In this document: positions 19,113-28,175 of the stretch, piece by piece
Numbering within the stretch: the stretch's first letter is position 1
How the letters are laid out: every line of letters starts with the position of its first letter
Assembly: GCA_963739375.1 (NCBI GenBank)
Contig: CAVUAF010000018.1
Location: forward strand, 310,001 to 374,000
Source of the DNA: CAVUAF01 sp963739375
GTDB lineage: Bacteria; Acidobacteriota; Terriglobia; Terriglobales; Acidobacteriaceae
Direction: 5' to 3'
Length of the DNA: 64,000 nt
Translations under genes and position numbers: made by a program
The notes under the pieces: generated by a model
What the model was told of the DNA's origin: nothing
The model's input: only the letters and a program-made list of their open reading frames with translations
Database searches by the model: none

Positions 19113-19604
19113 TCAACTCCCCAGTTCCGGATGGGTGCGCAGGTACTGCTGGGCGGCGGCCACTTGGTCGCGTTCGCCGGGGTAGGTGAGGCGAGCCGCG
19201 GCCTCATCGAGCGCGATCCACTCGGCCGATTCCACCTCGTGCCGCATTTCGGGAGCGATGTCACCGAGCCGGCCGCTGCTATACACAAACAGATAAAAGC
19301 TCACCACCTTGAAGACGCGTTGGCGGTCGCCCCAGGAGCGTAGGTAGACGTACTTGACGTCGCCGAGTTTGGTGAGCAGCCGCGCTTCAATCCCGGTCTC
19401 CTCGCGAACCTCGCGCTGGGCGGTGCATTCGGGGCGTTCGCCGGGATCGACGATGCCCTTGGGCAGCGCCAGTACCTCCTTGAGCTCGGACTTGCGGGCA
19501 CCTGCGTTCGCTGCGCGCTCGCGTCGCGGACGAATGGCGGCCACGAACCACTTTCCTTGCATGCGCCGCAGTACCACGCCGCCGGCAGAGACCTCGCGCG
19601 CCAT
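19113..19604 (-). CDS. Nudix hydrolase
   Basis: A 163-residue Nudix-fold pyrophosphohydrolase. The Nudix box is complete: G50 x5 E56 x7 R64-E65-V-x-E68-E69-x-G71, read as GIVDPGERPECTAQ then REVREETGI. The N-terminal AGGVVLRR and internal ALPKG resemble diadenosine-polyphosphate and MutT-like members, but the substrate cannot be assigned. Start ATG 19604 has no Shine-Dalgarno sequence. TAATCT on the same strand ends 6 nt upstream, another leaderless-type start. Confidence 0.9.
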   Translation of the reverse strand: MAREVSAGGVVLRRMQGKWFVAAIRPRRERAANAGARKSELKEVLALPKGIVDPGERPECTAQREVREETGIEARLLTKLGDVKYVYLRSWGDRQRVFKVVSFYLFVYSSGRLGDIAPEMRHEVESAEWIALDEAAARLTYPGERDQVAAAQQYLRTHPELGS

Positions 19605-19610
19605 GGCTAC

Positions 19611-19616
19611 AGATTA
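19611..19616 (-). promoter_or_regulatory. Putative -10 box (TAATCT), leaderless start
   Basis: Ends 6 nt before the Nudix hydrolase ATG. Confidence 0.45.
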
Positions 19617-19644
19617 ACGTACCGGCCGTGGCTCACCCGGCGGG

Positions 19645-19710
19645 GGGTGGAGCAGGCCTTCAGGCCTGCACAGCGGCGCCTGTCGAGAGCGGCTTTAGCC
19701 GCTGAGGTAG
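19645..19710. repeat. REP pair (GCAGGCCTTYAGGCCTGC ... GGCTTTAGCC), copy 1
   Basis: Begins GGGTGGA, then the palindrome GCAGGCCTTCAGGCCTGC (19652-19669), a variable 20-nt spacer and GCGGCTTTAGCCGCTGAGGTA. A second copy with the same ends and length lies at 25749-25814. Confidence 0.85.
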
Positions 19711-19744
19711 AGGCGGATTAGCAGGTCGCAGGACCCTGGCAGTC

Positions 19745-21577
19745 CTATTCCTTTTTTGTCACCGTGATGTTCAGGTCGCGCAATTGCGCCTCGCTCACCG
19801 GGGTGGGCGCGTCCACCATCAGGTCCACGGCCTTCGCGGTCTTGGGGAAGGGGATCACGTCGCGCAGGCTCTCGCCGCCGGCGAGGATCATGACAATGCG
19901 GTCGAGGCCAAGGGCGATGCCGCCGTGCGGCGGCGTGCCGTATTGCAGCGCTTCCAGGAAAAAGCCAAAGCGCGAGCGGGCTTCTTCGTCGCTCATGCCG
20001 AGGGAACGGAAGATGCGCTGCTGCACGTCCTGCCGATGAATGCGGATGGAGCCCGAGCCCAGCTCGACGCCGTTGAGCACGACGTCGTAGGCCAGCGCGC
20101 GCACCGCGCCCGGATCGCTCTCCAGCTTCTCCATGTCCTGTTCGTGCGGCGAGGTAAAGGGATGGTGCGCCGCCTCCCAGCGCTGCTCCTCGGCATTCCA
20201 TTCGAACATGGGGAAATCCGTGACCCAGAGCCACTGGAAGGACTTCGCGTCGCCCAAGTCGCCCTTGAAGGCGCCGTGGCGCTCGGCATATTTCTGCGCC
20301 AGGGCGATGCGCAGCGCGCCCGCCGCGGTGTAGACCGCGCGGTCGTGCATCTTGACGCGCGGCGCCTCGAGGCTCTCGGAACGATGCGGAGCCGGCTGCG
20401 CGCCGCCGGCGACCAGCACCAGCAGGTCGCCTTCCTCGACGCCGGTGGCGGTCCGGATCTTGGCCACGGCGTCCGGAAATGACTTTTCCAGCCGCTTGAA
20501 ATCCTCGATCACCCGGGCGTTTCTGCGCTCGCCGAAGAGCAGCTTGATCTCGTCGCGCTCTTTGCGCGAGAGCTCCCCCACCTTCGGAATCCGGATGGCC
20601 ATGACCGGCAGACCGCCGTCGAGGGCCAGCGCCTGGAGGTTCTCGGGGGCGAAGGCGGAGCGGACATCGGTCATGGGCGGCAGGCGCAGGTCGGGTTTGT
20701 CGGAGCCGTACTGGCGGATGGCCTCGTCGTAGGTCGTGCGCGGGAACGGCGTCTTCAGTTGCACTCCGGCCACGCTGAAGGCGGCCACGAGAAATCCCTC
20801 CACGATGTCGAAGACCCGCTCGGGCGTGGGGAACGACATCTCGAGGTCAATCTGCGTGAACTCCGGTTGGCGGTCGGCGCGCAGGTCTTCGTCGCGGAAG
20901 CAGCGCACGATCTGGAAGTAGCGGTCGAAGCCGGCGATCATCAGGATCTGCTTGAAGAGTTGCGGCGACTGCGGCAGCGCGTAGAAGCGCCCGGGATGCA
21001 CCCGGCTGGGCACCAGGTAATCGCGCGCGCCCTCGGGCGTGGAGCGGGTCATGAACGGGGTTTCGATCTCCAGGAAGCCGCGCCCGGAGAGGTTTTGGCG
21101 GATGGCTTGCGCCACCCGGTGCCGCAGCTCGAGCCGCGCCTGCACCTCGGGGCGGCGCATGTCGAGGTAGCGGTATTTCAGCCGCACCTCCTCGTTGGGC
21201 AGCGTGGGATCTCCCGGGAGGAAGGGCGGGTTCTGCGCCGTGTTCAGGATGCGCAGCTCTTCGCCGACGATCTCTATCTCGCCGGTCTTCAGGTTCTTGT
21301 TGATGGTCGCCAGGTCGCGCTGTTTCACCGTGCCGATGACCGCCACCACGAACTCGGAGCGCAAGGTGCTGGCTTTTTCGTGCAGCGCGGGATTGCTTTC
21401 CTTGTCGAAGACCACCTGGGTGATGCCGGTACGGTCGCGCACATCAATGAAGATGAGGCTGCCGAGATCGCGCCGCCGGTTCACCCAACCCATGAGGGTG
21501 ACGCGCTCCAGCGCGTCGGCGGGACGCAGCGTCCCACAGAGATGCGTTCGTTGCAGATCGCCGAGGGAATCGAGCAA
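19745..21577 (-). CDS. aspS: Aspartyl-tRNA synthetase (bacterial type)
   Basis: A 610-residue class II synthetase charging tRNA-Asp (possibly also tRNA-Asn if relaxed). It has an N-terminal OB anticodon-binding domain (RRDLGSLIFIDVRDRTGITQ), motif 1 region, motif 2 (FRDEDLRADRQPEFTQID), the bacterial GAD insertion (about 290-420) and motif 3 (GGIALGLDRIVMIL). Discrimination against tRNA-Asn cannot be judged by eye. Start TTG 21577 is supported by the conserved LDSLGDLQRTHLCGTLR beginning; TACAAT lies about 47 nt upstream. It follows trpE on the same strand after 120 nt. Confidence 0.97.
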   Translation of the reverse strand: MLDSLGDLQRTHLCGTLRPADALERVTLMGWVNRRRDLGSLIFIDVRDRTGITQVVFDKESNPALHEKASTLRSEFVVAVIGTVKQRDLATINKNLKTGEIEIVGEELRILNTAQNPPFLPGDPTLPNEEVRLKYRYLDMRRPEVQARLELRHRVAQAIRQNLSGRGFLEIETPFMTRSTPEGARDYLVPSRVHPGRFYALPQSPQLFKQILMIAGFDRYFQIVRCFRDEDLRADRQPEFTQIDLEMSFPTPERVFDIVEGFLVAAFSVAGVQLKTPFPRTTYDEAIRQYGSDKPDLRLPPMTDVRSAFAPENLQALALDGGLPVMAIRIPKVGELSRKERDEIKLLFGERRNARVIEDFKRLEKSFPDAVAKIRTATGVEEGDLLVLVAGGAQPAPHRSESLEAPRVKMHDRAVYTAAGALRIALAQKYAERHGAFKGDLGDAKSFQWLWVTDFPMFEWNAEEQRWEAAHHPFTSPHEQDMEKLESDPGAVRALAYDVVLNGVELGSGSIRIHRQDVQQRIFRSLGMSDEEARSRFGFFLEALQYGTPPHGGIALGLDRIVMILAGGESLRDVIPFPKTAKAVDLMVDAPTPVSEAQLRDLNITVTKKE

Positions 21578-21697
21578 GCCGGACCTCGTGTGGGCCGGCC
21601 AAGCCGGACCACGCTAAACGGACGATTGTAACGGAGAGACTGCCGAACGGCGGATGCAATCGTGGGCCGGTTCGCCGGCTCCCAGCCTTCTGCGCGC

Positions 21698-23263
21698 CTA
21701 TTCGCCGCGGCGGGCCATCTCGACGGCGCGGACCAGGGCGCGCGCCTTGTTGACGCATTCTTCGAATTCGCGTGCCGGATCGGAGTCGGCGACGATGCCG
21801 GCCCCAGCCTGCACGTAGGCGCGCAGGCGGCGCGGCGATTTCTGACGAGTGAGCGCGGCGCCGGCGCGCGCCTTTGCCGGCACCGTCAGCATGGTGCGGA
21901 TGGTGATGCAGGAATCGAGGTTGCCGGCAAAGTCCGCGTACAGTACCGAGCCCCCGTAGATGCCGCGGCGCACCGGCTCTAATTCCTCGATGATCTGCAT
22001 GGCCCGCACCTTGGGCGCGCCCGAGAGCGTGCCCGCAGGGAAGCACGCGGCGAGCGCGTCGAAGGCGTCGAGTCCCTCGCGCAGGCGGCCCTCCACGGCG
22101 CTGACCAGGTGCATGACGTGCGAGTAGCGCTCCACGTACATCAGGTCGCGCACCCGCACCGAGCCGTATTCGCTCACCCGCCCAACATCATTGCGCCCCA
22201 GGTCCACCAGCATGACGTGTTCGGCGCACTCCTTGGCGTCGTGGCGGAGCTGGTGCTCCAGCCGCTTGTCCTCGGCTTCGTCACGCCCGCGTGGCTGGGT
22301 CCCGGCGATGGGGCGATAGTCGATCTGGCGGCCCGCCACCCGCACCAGCATCTCCGGCGACGCCCCCAGCACGTGCATCCCGCCCAGGCGCAGGAAGTAC
22401 ATGTAGGGCGAAGGGTTCACCCGGCGCAGCGCGCGGTAAATGTCGAGCGGCTCGGCCCCCGGCTCGAAGTCGAAGCGCCGCGAGAGCACCACCTGGAAGA
22501 TGTCCCCGGCGGCGATGTACTCCTTGGCGCGTTCCACCGCCTTGAGGTAGGTGCCGCGCGACATGTTGGCGTGCAGCTTGACCTCCCCGGGATGTGGCTT
22601 TGGCGGACGCAGCGCGGCCGCCGGCAGCCCGGCGCGCAGCCGCTTCTCAATCGCCGCAATGTCGCGCCGCGCGCGCTGGTAGGCGCGGCGCGGGTCCTGG
22701 CGCACGTCCGCCGCGGCCATGATGTGGATCTCGTGCCGCACGTGGTCGAAGGCCAGCAGTCGGTCAAAGAACATGAAGACGCAGTCCGGGACCCCGAGAT
22801 CGTCCTTGGCCCGCGCCGGCAGACGTTCCAGTTGCCGCACCACGTCGTAGGAGAGAAACCCTACCGCACCCGCGGTGAACGGCGGCAGGTCTTCGACCTG
22901 CGCCGGACGATGCTGGCGCAAGAGGTCGCGCAAGACCGCGAAGACCGCCGGGCCCGGCCGCGTGCGCGCGGCATCCGCGGTCGGCGCCGCCTGCGGCGCG
23001 CTGCGCCGCCCGGGATACTCGATCCGCACCTCGCTGCCCCGCGCCGTCACCATCATGTAAGGGCGCGCCCCCAGGAAGGTGTAGCGTGCGATCTTCTCCC
23101 CGCCTTCGATGGATTCCAGCAGGAAGGCATGCGGCTCGCCCGCGGCCACGCTCAGGAAGGCGGAGACCGGCGTCTGCAGGTCGGCGCTGATGGCCTTCGA
23201 CACCGGTACCAGCGTGTGCGTGCGCGCCAGCTGGAAAAATTCCTTTTCGCTCGGACGCAGCAT
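21698..23263 (-). CDS. trpE: Anthranilate synthase component I
   Basis: A 521-residue chorismate-utilising enzyme that makes anthranilate using ammonia from TrpG. The N-terminal feedback-site motif LLESIEGGEKIARYTF supports TrpE rather than PabB. The chorismate-binding core follows with VVLSRRFD, NPSPYMYFL, RPIAGTQPRGRDEAED, DLGRNDVGRV and the C-terminal AGAGIVADSDP with ECVNKA. The ATG at 23263 has TATAAT 11 nt upstream, so the leader would be only a few nt. The glutaminase partner trpG lies about 2.8 kb away on the opposite strand, separated by an S9 peptidase gene. Confidence 0.96.
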   Translation of the reverse strand: MLRPSEKEFFQLARTHTLVPVSKAISADLQTPVSAFLSVAAGEPHAFLLESIEGGEKIARYTFLGARPYMMVTARGSEVRIEYPGRRSAPQAAPTADAARTRPGPAVFAVLRDLLRQHRPAQVEDLPPFTAGAVGFLSYDVVRQLERLPARAKDDLGVPDCVFMFFDRLLAFDHVRHEIHIMAAADVRQDPRRAYQRARRDIAAIEKRLRAGLPAAALRPPKPHPGEVKLHANMSRGTYLKAVERAKEYIAAGDIFQVVLSRRFDFEPGAEPLDIYRALRRVNPSPYMYFLRLGGMHVLGASPEMLVRVAGRQIDYRPIAGTQPRGRDEAEDKRLEHQLRHDAKECAEHVMLVDLGRNDVGRVSEYGSVRVRDLMYVERYSHVMHLVSAVEGRLREGLDAFDALAACFPAGTLSGAPKVRAMQIIEELEPVRRGIYGGSVLYADFAGNLDSCITIRTMLTVPAKARAGAALTRQKSPRRLRAYVQAGAGIVADSDPAREFEECVNKARALVRAVEMARRGE

Positions 23264-23310
23264 GGAGAGAGGCGATTATACGGGCCCGGCAAGCCCGTCA
23301 CACTTGCTCC

Positions 23311-23340
23311 TCGCCAGCAGCTAGCAGCTAGCAGCCAGCA
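23311..23340. repeat. AGCAGCTAGCAGC word iterate
   Basis: Short run of CCAGCAGCTAG/CTAGCAGCCAG words. Similar runs sit before tyrA (41968-42030) and between 55156 and 55204. Confidence 0.6.
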
Positions 23341-23381
23341 AATACTTCTCTTTGAGCCCCGCCAGGGGCGACCGAAGGTAG

Positions 23382-23401
23382 CCCGGCGTTTCAACGCCGG
23401 G
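23382..23401. repeat. RAYT-type palindrome CCCGGCGTTTCAACGCCGGG, solo copy
   Basis: Nine-base arms around TC. It is identical to the copy left of the IS200-like transposase (31242-31261) and the inverse of the one on its right (31814-31833). Confidence 0.85.
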
Positions 23402-23419
23402 TAAGAGTCGCAAGAAAAT

Positions 23420-23478
23420 GTCATCCTGAGCGGGCGCGAGGGAGCGCATGCGACCGAGCGCGAGTCGAAGGATCCCTA
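23420..23478. repeat. GTCATCCTGAG...GAGTCGAAGGATCCCT repeat
   Basis: Single arm of a widespread intergenic element. The same ends occur as an inverted pair at 36846-36997 and, diverged, at 33244-33322. Confidence 0.7.
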
Positions 23479-23628
23479 CCCCGCCGGCCCCACCCTGCCG
23501 CCCACCCTTTCAACCAACGACGCGGGTCCCGCTTTCTCTGGCAACCGGCAACTGGCAACATCGCAATTATCAAACTGACCCACTACCCCGCCGCTGATTT
23601 ACACTTCCCTGTTTTTCAGGAGGCACTC

Positions 23629-25747
23629 ATGGCACGCCGTGTAGTGGTGGCCGTATTGCTGTTGATGTCGTTGGCGGCAGCGCAGGCGAAGCGGCCGTTC
23701 GCTTTTGAGGACATGATGAAGCTGCAGCGCCTGGGCGACCCGGCGGTTCCCCCCGACGGCCGCTGGGTCCTGTTCAGCGCCGTGGATGTGAACCTGGCCG
23801 AAAACTCGCGCCGCTCCCACATCTGGATTGTGCCGCTGGCCGGCGGCGACGCCACCCAGATCACCAGGGGCAACGGCGAAGACCGGGCGCGCTGGTCGCC
23901 CAGCGGCAAGCAGGTTCTGTACGGCAGCGAGTCGCAGCTCTACCTCGCCGACTTCGACTCCGCCACCGGGCAGTTGGCGCCCAATCCGCGCAAGCTGACC
24001 AGCATCTCCACCGGCGCGAGCGGCGCCATGTGGGCGCCGGATGGCAAGCACATTGTTTTCGTCAGCGAAGTGTGGCCGGAGTGCAATGCTGCCGGCGATG
24101 CCGCCGCTCAGGATGCGTGCAACAAGCAGAGAGACGATGCCCGCGCCGCGTCGAAGGTGAAGGCCCGCGTCTTCACCGAGCTGCTTTTCCGGCACTGGAA
24201 CGCCTTCACCAACGAGAAGCGCTCGCATTTGTTCGTGGTCCCGGCCGAAGGCGGCCAGGCCCGTGATTTCACGCCCGGCGACCGCGAAGTCCCAACCTTC
24301 TCGCTCGGCGGCCAGGACCTCTACGCCATCTCCCCCGACGGGCAGGAGGTCTGCTTCACCACCAACCGCGACGCGGTCCCGGCCATCTCCACCAACAACG
24401 ATCTCTTCACCGTGCCTATCACCGGCGGCACGCCCAAGCAGCTCACCACCAATCCCGGCAGCGATTCCACCCCGCTCTACTCTCCTGACGGCAAGTACAT
24501 CGCCTACCGCGCCCAGTTCCGCGCCGGCTATGAGGCCGACCGCTTCCGTCTGCTGCTCTACGAGCGCGCCACCGGCAAGATCACCAACCTGACGGAGAAC
24601 TTCGATCGCTGGGTGGGGACAATGGCCTGGGCGCCGGACTCGAAGACCATCTACTTCAGCGCCGAGGACAAGGGCGAGTCGCCACTCTATGTCCTCGCCG
24701 TCAGCGGCGGAGAGCCTCGCGAGCTGATCCGCGGGCACAACGACGACGTGGACGTCACCGTCACCGGCGACGGCCGGACGCTGGTGTTCACGCGGGTCTC
24801 GGTCCAGGCCCCGAGCGAAATATTCTCGGCGACGCCGGACCCACGTTCTGCCTGTGCGATTCCGGCCGGCAGTACTCCACCGATTCTCCCGCTGGATCGT
24901 CCTTGCCGGTGGAATGTGCGGCAACTCACGCACCGCAACGACGCCGTCCTCTCGCAAGTCGCCATGCAGCCGCTCGAGCCCTTCTGGTTCACCGGCTCGG
25001 AAAACGTCAAGGTCCAGGGCTTCCTGGTGAAGCCGCCGAACTTCGACGCCGCCAAAAAATATCCGGTGAAGTTCCTGATTCACGGCGGCCCGCAGGGCGC
25101 CTGGAGCGACTCCTGGTCATACCGCTGGAACCCGGAACTGTTCGCCGCCAGCGGCTACGTCGTCGTCATGATCAACCCGCGCGGCTCCACCGGCTACGGG
25201 CAGAAGTTCATCGACGACATCAACGGCGACTGGGGCGGCCGCGTCTATCAGGACCTGATGCTCGGCCTCGACTACGCCGAGAAGACCTACCCCTTCATTG
25301 ACAAAGACCGCGAGTGCGCGCTGGGCGCCAGTTACGGCGGCTACATGGCCAACTGGATCGAAGGCCACACCACCCGCTTCAAGTGCATCGTCTCCCACGA
25401 CGGCATGTTCAACAGCGAGAGCGCCTGGGGCTCCACCGAGGAGCTGTGGTTCAACGAGTGGGAGTTCAAGGGCATGCCGTGGACCGAACCGCGCCCTCTA
25501 CCAGAAGTGGTCGCCGCACATGTACGCGCAGAACTTCAAAACCCCCATGCTGGTGGTGCACTCGCAGCTCGACTACCGCCTTGACGTCTCGGAGGGCTTC
25601 CAGCTCTTTACCACCCTGCAGCGGCTGAAGGTGCCGTCCAAGATGCTCTACTTCCCCGACGAGGGCCACTGGGTGCTCAAGCCGCAGAACTCGCAGCTGT
25701 GGTACCAGACGGTGAACGGGTGGGTGGACCAGTGGACGAAGCCGTGA
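23629..25747 (+). CDS. Secreted S9 prolyl-oligopeptidase-family peptidase (one frameshift)
   Basis: An exported dipeptidyl-peptidase/acylaminoacyl-peptidase-like enzyme of about 705 residues once a break near 25486 is bridged. It has a signal peptide (VVAVLLLMSLAAAQA), a WD40-like beta-propeller (about 30-420, with repeated SPDGK/APDSK blades) and an alpha/beta hydrolase domain with the nucleophile in GASYGGYMA (Ser568). Asp (HSQLDYRL) and His (PDEGHWVL) of the triad are in the second frame. One extra base in TGGACCGAACCGCGCC shifts the frame; the continuation is perfectly family-like. AGGAGG lies 7 nt before ATG 23629. Error or recent inactivation cannot be separated here. Confidence 0.87.
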
Positions 25748-25748
25748 T

Positions 25749-25814
25749 GGGTGGAGCAGGCCTTTAGGCCTGCGTTTCTGCCGCGAGAAAGAGCCGGCTT
25801 TAGCCGCTGAGGTA
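25749..25814. repeat. REP pair (GCAGGCCTTYAGGCCTGC ... GGCTTTAGCC), copy 2
   Basis: Same 66-bp architecture as 19645-19710, starting one base after the peptidase stop codon, with palindrome GCAGGCCTTTAGGCCTGC at 25756-25773. Confidence 0.85.
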
Positions 25815-25850
25815 ACAATCGCTTTGACCTCAGCCGCGCGCGACACATTG

Positions 25851-25982
25851 GCAGCCCGCGGCGTAAGCCGTGGGTCACGTCTACGTAACGTCTTAGCGCG
25901 CGTAGCGCGCGGCACATTTGTAGCCCACGGCGTAAGCCGTGGGTTCGCGTGGCACCAGACCCCGAGCCCGCTTGAGCGGGCG
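25851..25982. repeat. Cluster of AGCCC..GCGTAAGCCGTGGGT palindromes
   Basis: Holds GCAGCCCGCGGCGTAAGCC (from 25851), GCGCGCGTAGCGCGC (near 25896), GTAGCCCACGGCGTAAGCC (from 25920) and GAGCCCGCTTGAGCGGGC (ending 25981). All are members of one loose palindrome family also seen at 33438-33523. Confidence 0.7.
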
Positions 25983-25987
25983 ACACG

Positions 25988-26024
25988 TTCGAAACCTCGA
26001 AACCTCGAAACCTCGAAACCTCTT
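25988..26024. repeat. (GAAACCTC)n tandem repeat upstream of trpG
   Basis: Four to five head-to-tail copies of the octamer, 16 nt before the trpG -10 box. Confidence 0.9.
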
Positions 26025-26039
26025 CCTCCCGCCAACCTG

Positions 26040-26045
26040 TAGAAT
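26040..26045 (+). promoter_or_regulatory. Putative -10 box (TAGAAT) of trpG
   Basis: Ends 8 nt before the trpG ATG, leaving essentially no leader. Confidence 0.45.
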
Positions 26046-26053
26046 CGTCGCCC

Positions 26054-26629
26054 ATGGTCTTCGTCCTCGACAACTACGACTCCTTCACCTACAACCTCGT
26101 GCAATACCTCGGGGAGCTGGGGGCGCAGGTGGAGGTGCGCCGCAACGACCAGGTGCACGTCGCGGAGATCGAGGCCATGCGTCCCACCCACATCGTCATC
26201 TCCCCGGGACCGTGCACGCCGCAGGAAGCGGGCATCAGCATGCAGCTGGTCCGCCGCTTCGCCGGCAAGACGCCCATCCTCGGCGTCTGCCTCGGGCATC
26301 AGGCGATTGGCGCGGCCTTTGGCGGCCACGTGGTGCGCGCCCGCACCCTCATGCACGGCAAGACCAGCCCGGTCACGCACGACAACCGCACCATCTTCCG
26401 CGGCCTGCCGCAGCCTCTCACCGCCACCCGCTATCACTCGCTCATCGTCCGCGAGCAGGACCTGCCCCGCGAACTTGAGGTCTCCGCCCGCACCACCGAG
26501 CCCGACGGCACCACCGTCATCATGGGCCTGCGCCACAAGCGCTTTCCCGTCGAAGGCGTGCAGTTCCACCCTGAGAGCGTCCTCACCGAAGAAGGCCGCA
26601 AGCTGCTCGCCAATTTCCTCGCGCTGTAA
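26054..26629 (+). CDS. trpG: Anthranilate synthase component II (glutamine amidotransferase)
   Basis: A 191-residue class I glutaminase that feeds ammonia to TrpE (and perhaps also to PabB). The family start FVLDNYDSFTYNLVQYLGELGA, the nucleophile elbow GVCLGHQAIG (Cys79) and the H172/E174 pair in VQFHPESVLTEEG are intact, as is the oxyanion motif ISPGPCTPQEAGIS. The ATG at 26054 has no Shine-Dalgarno sequence but a TAGAAT box 8 nt upstream. It is not in an operon with trpE. Confidence 0.95.
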   Translation: MVFVLDNYDSFTYNLVQYLGELGAQVEVRRNDQVHVAEIEAMRPTHIVISPGPCTPQEAGISMQLVRRFAGKTPILGVCLGHQAIGAAFGGHVVRARTLMHGKTSPVTHDNRTIFRGLPQPLTATRYHSLIVREQDLPRELEVSARTTEPDGTTVIMGLRHKRFPVEGVQFHPESVLTEEGRKLLANFLAL

Positions 26630-26645
26630 GAGTCCACGCCGCCCG

Positions 26646-26675
26646 CGTGTAGGGACGGCCGCCCTCGGCCGTCCA
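26646..26675. repeat. GTGTAGGGACGGCCGCC...TCGGCCGTCC palindrome
   Basis: Intergenic member of a palindrome family whose close relative is in frame inside lctP (58216-58242). Confidence 0.7.
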
Positions 26676-26715
26676 GCCGGAGCGAAGCTCCGGAGATTCG
26701 CGCGCGCCACGTATC

Positions 26716-26760
26716 GGGGCACAAGTGGGTGCCCCACACGAGCCGCTGTTGCTCGTGTGG
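26716..26760. repeat. Two adjoining hairpins after trpG
   Basis: GGGGCAC/GTGCCCC (26716-26735) and CCACACGAG/CTCGTGTGG (26734-26760). They could terminate or stabilise the convergent trpG and hisS transcripts, but lack T tracts. Confidence 0.6.
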
Positions 26761-26789
26761 GATCTTTCGGCGGGGCACAGCTTGGTAGG

Positions 26790-26867
26790 TCAGGGCTTCA
26801 GCCCTGACTCGCGAAGCGACCGTGCCGTTCAGGAACCCTAAGGAACTTGGGCTTTAGCCCCTGAGGG
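26790..26867. repeat. REP pair TCAGGGCTTCAGCCCTGA ... GGGCTTTAGCCCC
   Basis: Same two-palindrome layout as the copies at 19645 and 25749 but with different arm sequences, just downstream of the hisS stop. Confidence 0.7.
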
Positions 26868-26879
26868 TCGGTTTGGTTC

Positions 26880-28160
26880 CTAAGGAGCTTGGATCCGAGC
26901 CGCGAGCTCCTGCCGGGCGACCGTCACCTGTTCGCCGGTCGAGAGCTGCTTCAGTGCAAAAGCATCGGCTTTCACTTCGTTCTCGCCCACGATCACGCAG
27001 TACCGCGCGCCCAGCTTGCTCGCCGTCTCCAGCGACTTCTTCAGGCGGAAGCTCTCGTCGCCGAGTTCCACCACCACGTCATGCCGTCGCAACTCGCGCG
27101 CCAGCCGCGCCGCCTCGCGGTTCATGCCCGCGCCCAGCGGCGCGATGTAGACATCCGCCGGCCGCGCTACCGCGCCCATCGTTTCCTCCAGCGCCAGCAC
27201 CAGCCGGTCTTCGCCGATCGCGAACCCGATCCCCGGCGCCTGCGGCCCGCCAATCGCCTCCGACAAGCCGTCGTACCGCCCGCCGCCGCAGATCGCGTTC
27301 TGCGCTCCCAGCGCTCCGTGCGTGAACTCGAACGCGGTGCGCGTGTAGTAGTCAAGCCCGCGCACCAGCCGCTCATTCACCGTGAACGGCACCTGCACCG
27401 CGCCCAGGATCGCCTGCACCTCGGCAAAATGCTCGCGGCAGGACGCATCGAGGAACTCCGTCATGCGCGGCAGCTGCGCGATGACTGGCTGGTCGGCCGC
27501 CACCTTGCAGTCGAAGACGCGCAGCGGATTGCTGGCCGCCCGCCGCTGGCAGTCGGCGCACATCTGCGCCACCACCGGCTGCAGGGCCGCGCGCAGCGCC
27601 GCATCGAACCGCGGCCGGTCTTTCGCGCACCCCACCGAGTTCAGCTCCAGCGTCCAGTCCTGCACCCCCAGCCGGTCGAGCAGGGTGGCCAGCATCTCCA
27701 GCACTTCCGCGTCGCGCGCCGGCGACTCCGACCCCGCGCTCGGCGGCCCGATCACCTCCGCCCCGATCTGGTAGAACTGCCGGTACCGCCCCTTCTGCGG
27801 CCGCTCCCGCCGGAACTGCGGCCCCAGGTAGTAGAGCTTCTGCACGCCCGGTCGCTCCCACAGCCGGTGCTCGATGTACGCTCGCACTACCCCCGCCGTG
27901 TTCTCCGGCCGCAGCGACAGCATCTGCCCCTTCTCCGACGCGGCGCGCGCTCGGTCTTCCCAGGCGAACATCTCCTTTGCCACGATGTCCGTCTCTTCGC
28001 CCACCGAGCGCTGGAATAGCTGCAAGTCTTCGATCACCGGGGTGCGGATTTCCTGGAAGTTGTACTCGCGGAAGACGTCGCGGCATGCCGCCTCGATGAA
28101 GTTCCACACCGCCGTCTCCGGCGGCAGCAGGTCGCGCGTCCCTCGTATTGCCTTGATCAA
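26880..28160 (-). CDS. hisS: Histidyl-tRNA synthetase
   Basis: A 426-residue class II synthetase of normal length. It begins IKAIRGTRDLLPPE, has motif 1, motif 2 (FRRERPQKGRYRQFYQIGAEVIG), the histidine-A box RGLDYYTRTAFEF, motif 3 (GIGFAIGEDRLVLAL) and a C-terminal anticodon-binding domain (about 330-426). It starts 15 nt after the carbonic anhydrase stop and is probably co-transcribed with it from the parS-containing divergent region. Confidence 0.97.
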   Translation of the reverse strand: MIKAIRGTRDLLPPETAVWNFIEAACRDVFREYNFQEIRTPVIEDLQLFQRSVGEETDIVAKEMFAWEDRARAASEKGQMLSLRPENTAGVVRAYIEHRLWERPGVQKLYYLGPQFRRERPQKGRYRQFYQIGAEVIGPPSAGSESPARDAEVLEMLATLLDRLGVQDWTLELNSVGCAKDRPRFDAALRAALQPVVAQMCADCQRRAASNPLRVFDCKVAADQPVIAQLPRMTEFLDASCREHFAEVQAILGAVQVPFTVNERLVRGLDYYTRTAFEFTHGALGAQNAICGGGRYDGLSEAIGGPQAPGIGFAIGEDRLVLALEETMGAVARPADVYIAPLGAGMNREAARLARELRRHDVVVELGDESFRLKKSLETASKLGARYCVIVGENEVKADAFALKQLSTGEQVTVARQELAARIQAP

Positions 28161-28175
28161 GTCAGCCCCTCGCCT

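Larger units (their letters stand above)
23264..23628. other. Repeat-filled intergenic region trpE / S9 peptidase
   Basis: No gene. It contains a TATAAT box for trpE (23275-23280), GCTAGCAGC/GCCAGCAG word iterates, one transposase-type palindrome (23382-23401), and a GTCATCCTGAG...GGATCCCT element (23420-23478). Confidence 0.6.

Noticed and set aside
25851..26024. CRISPR or origin-like array of repeats
   Set aside because: Palindromes differ in sequence and spacing, there are no cas genes, and the GAAACCTC run is a simple tandem repeat without DnaA boxes.
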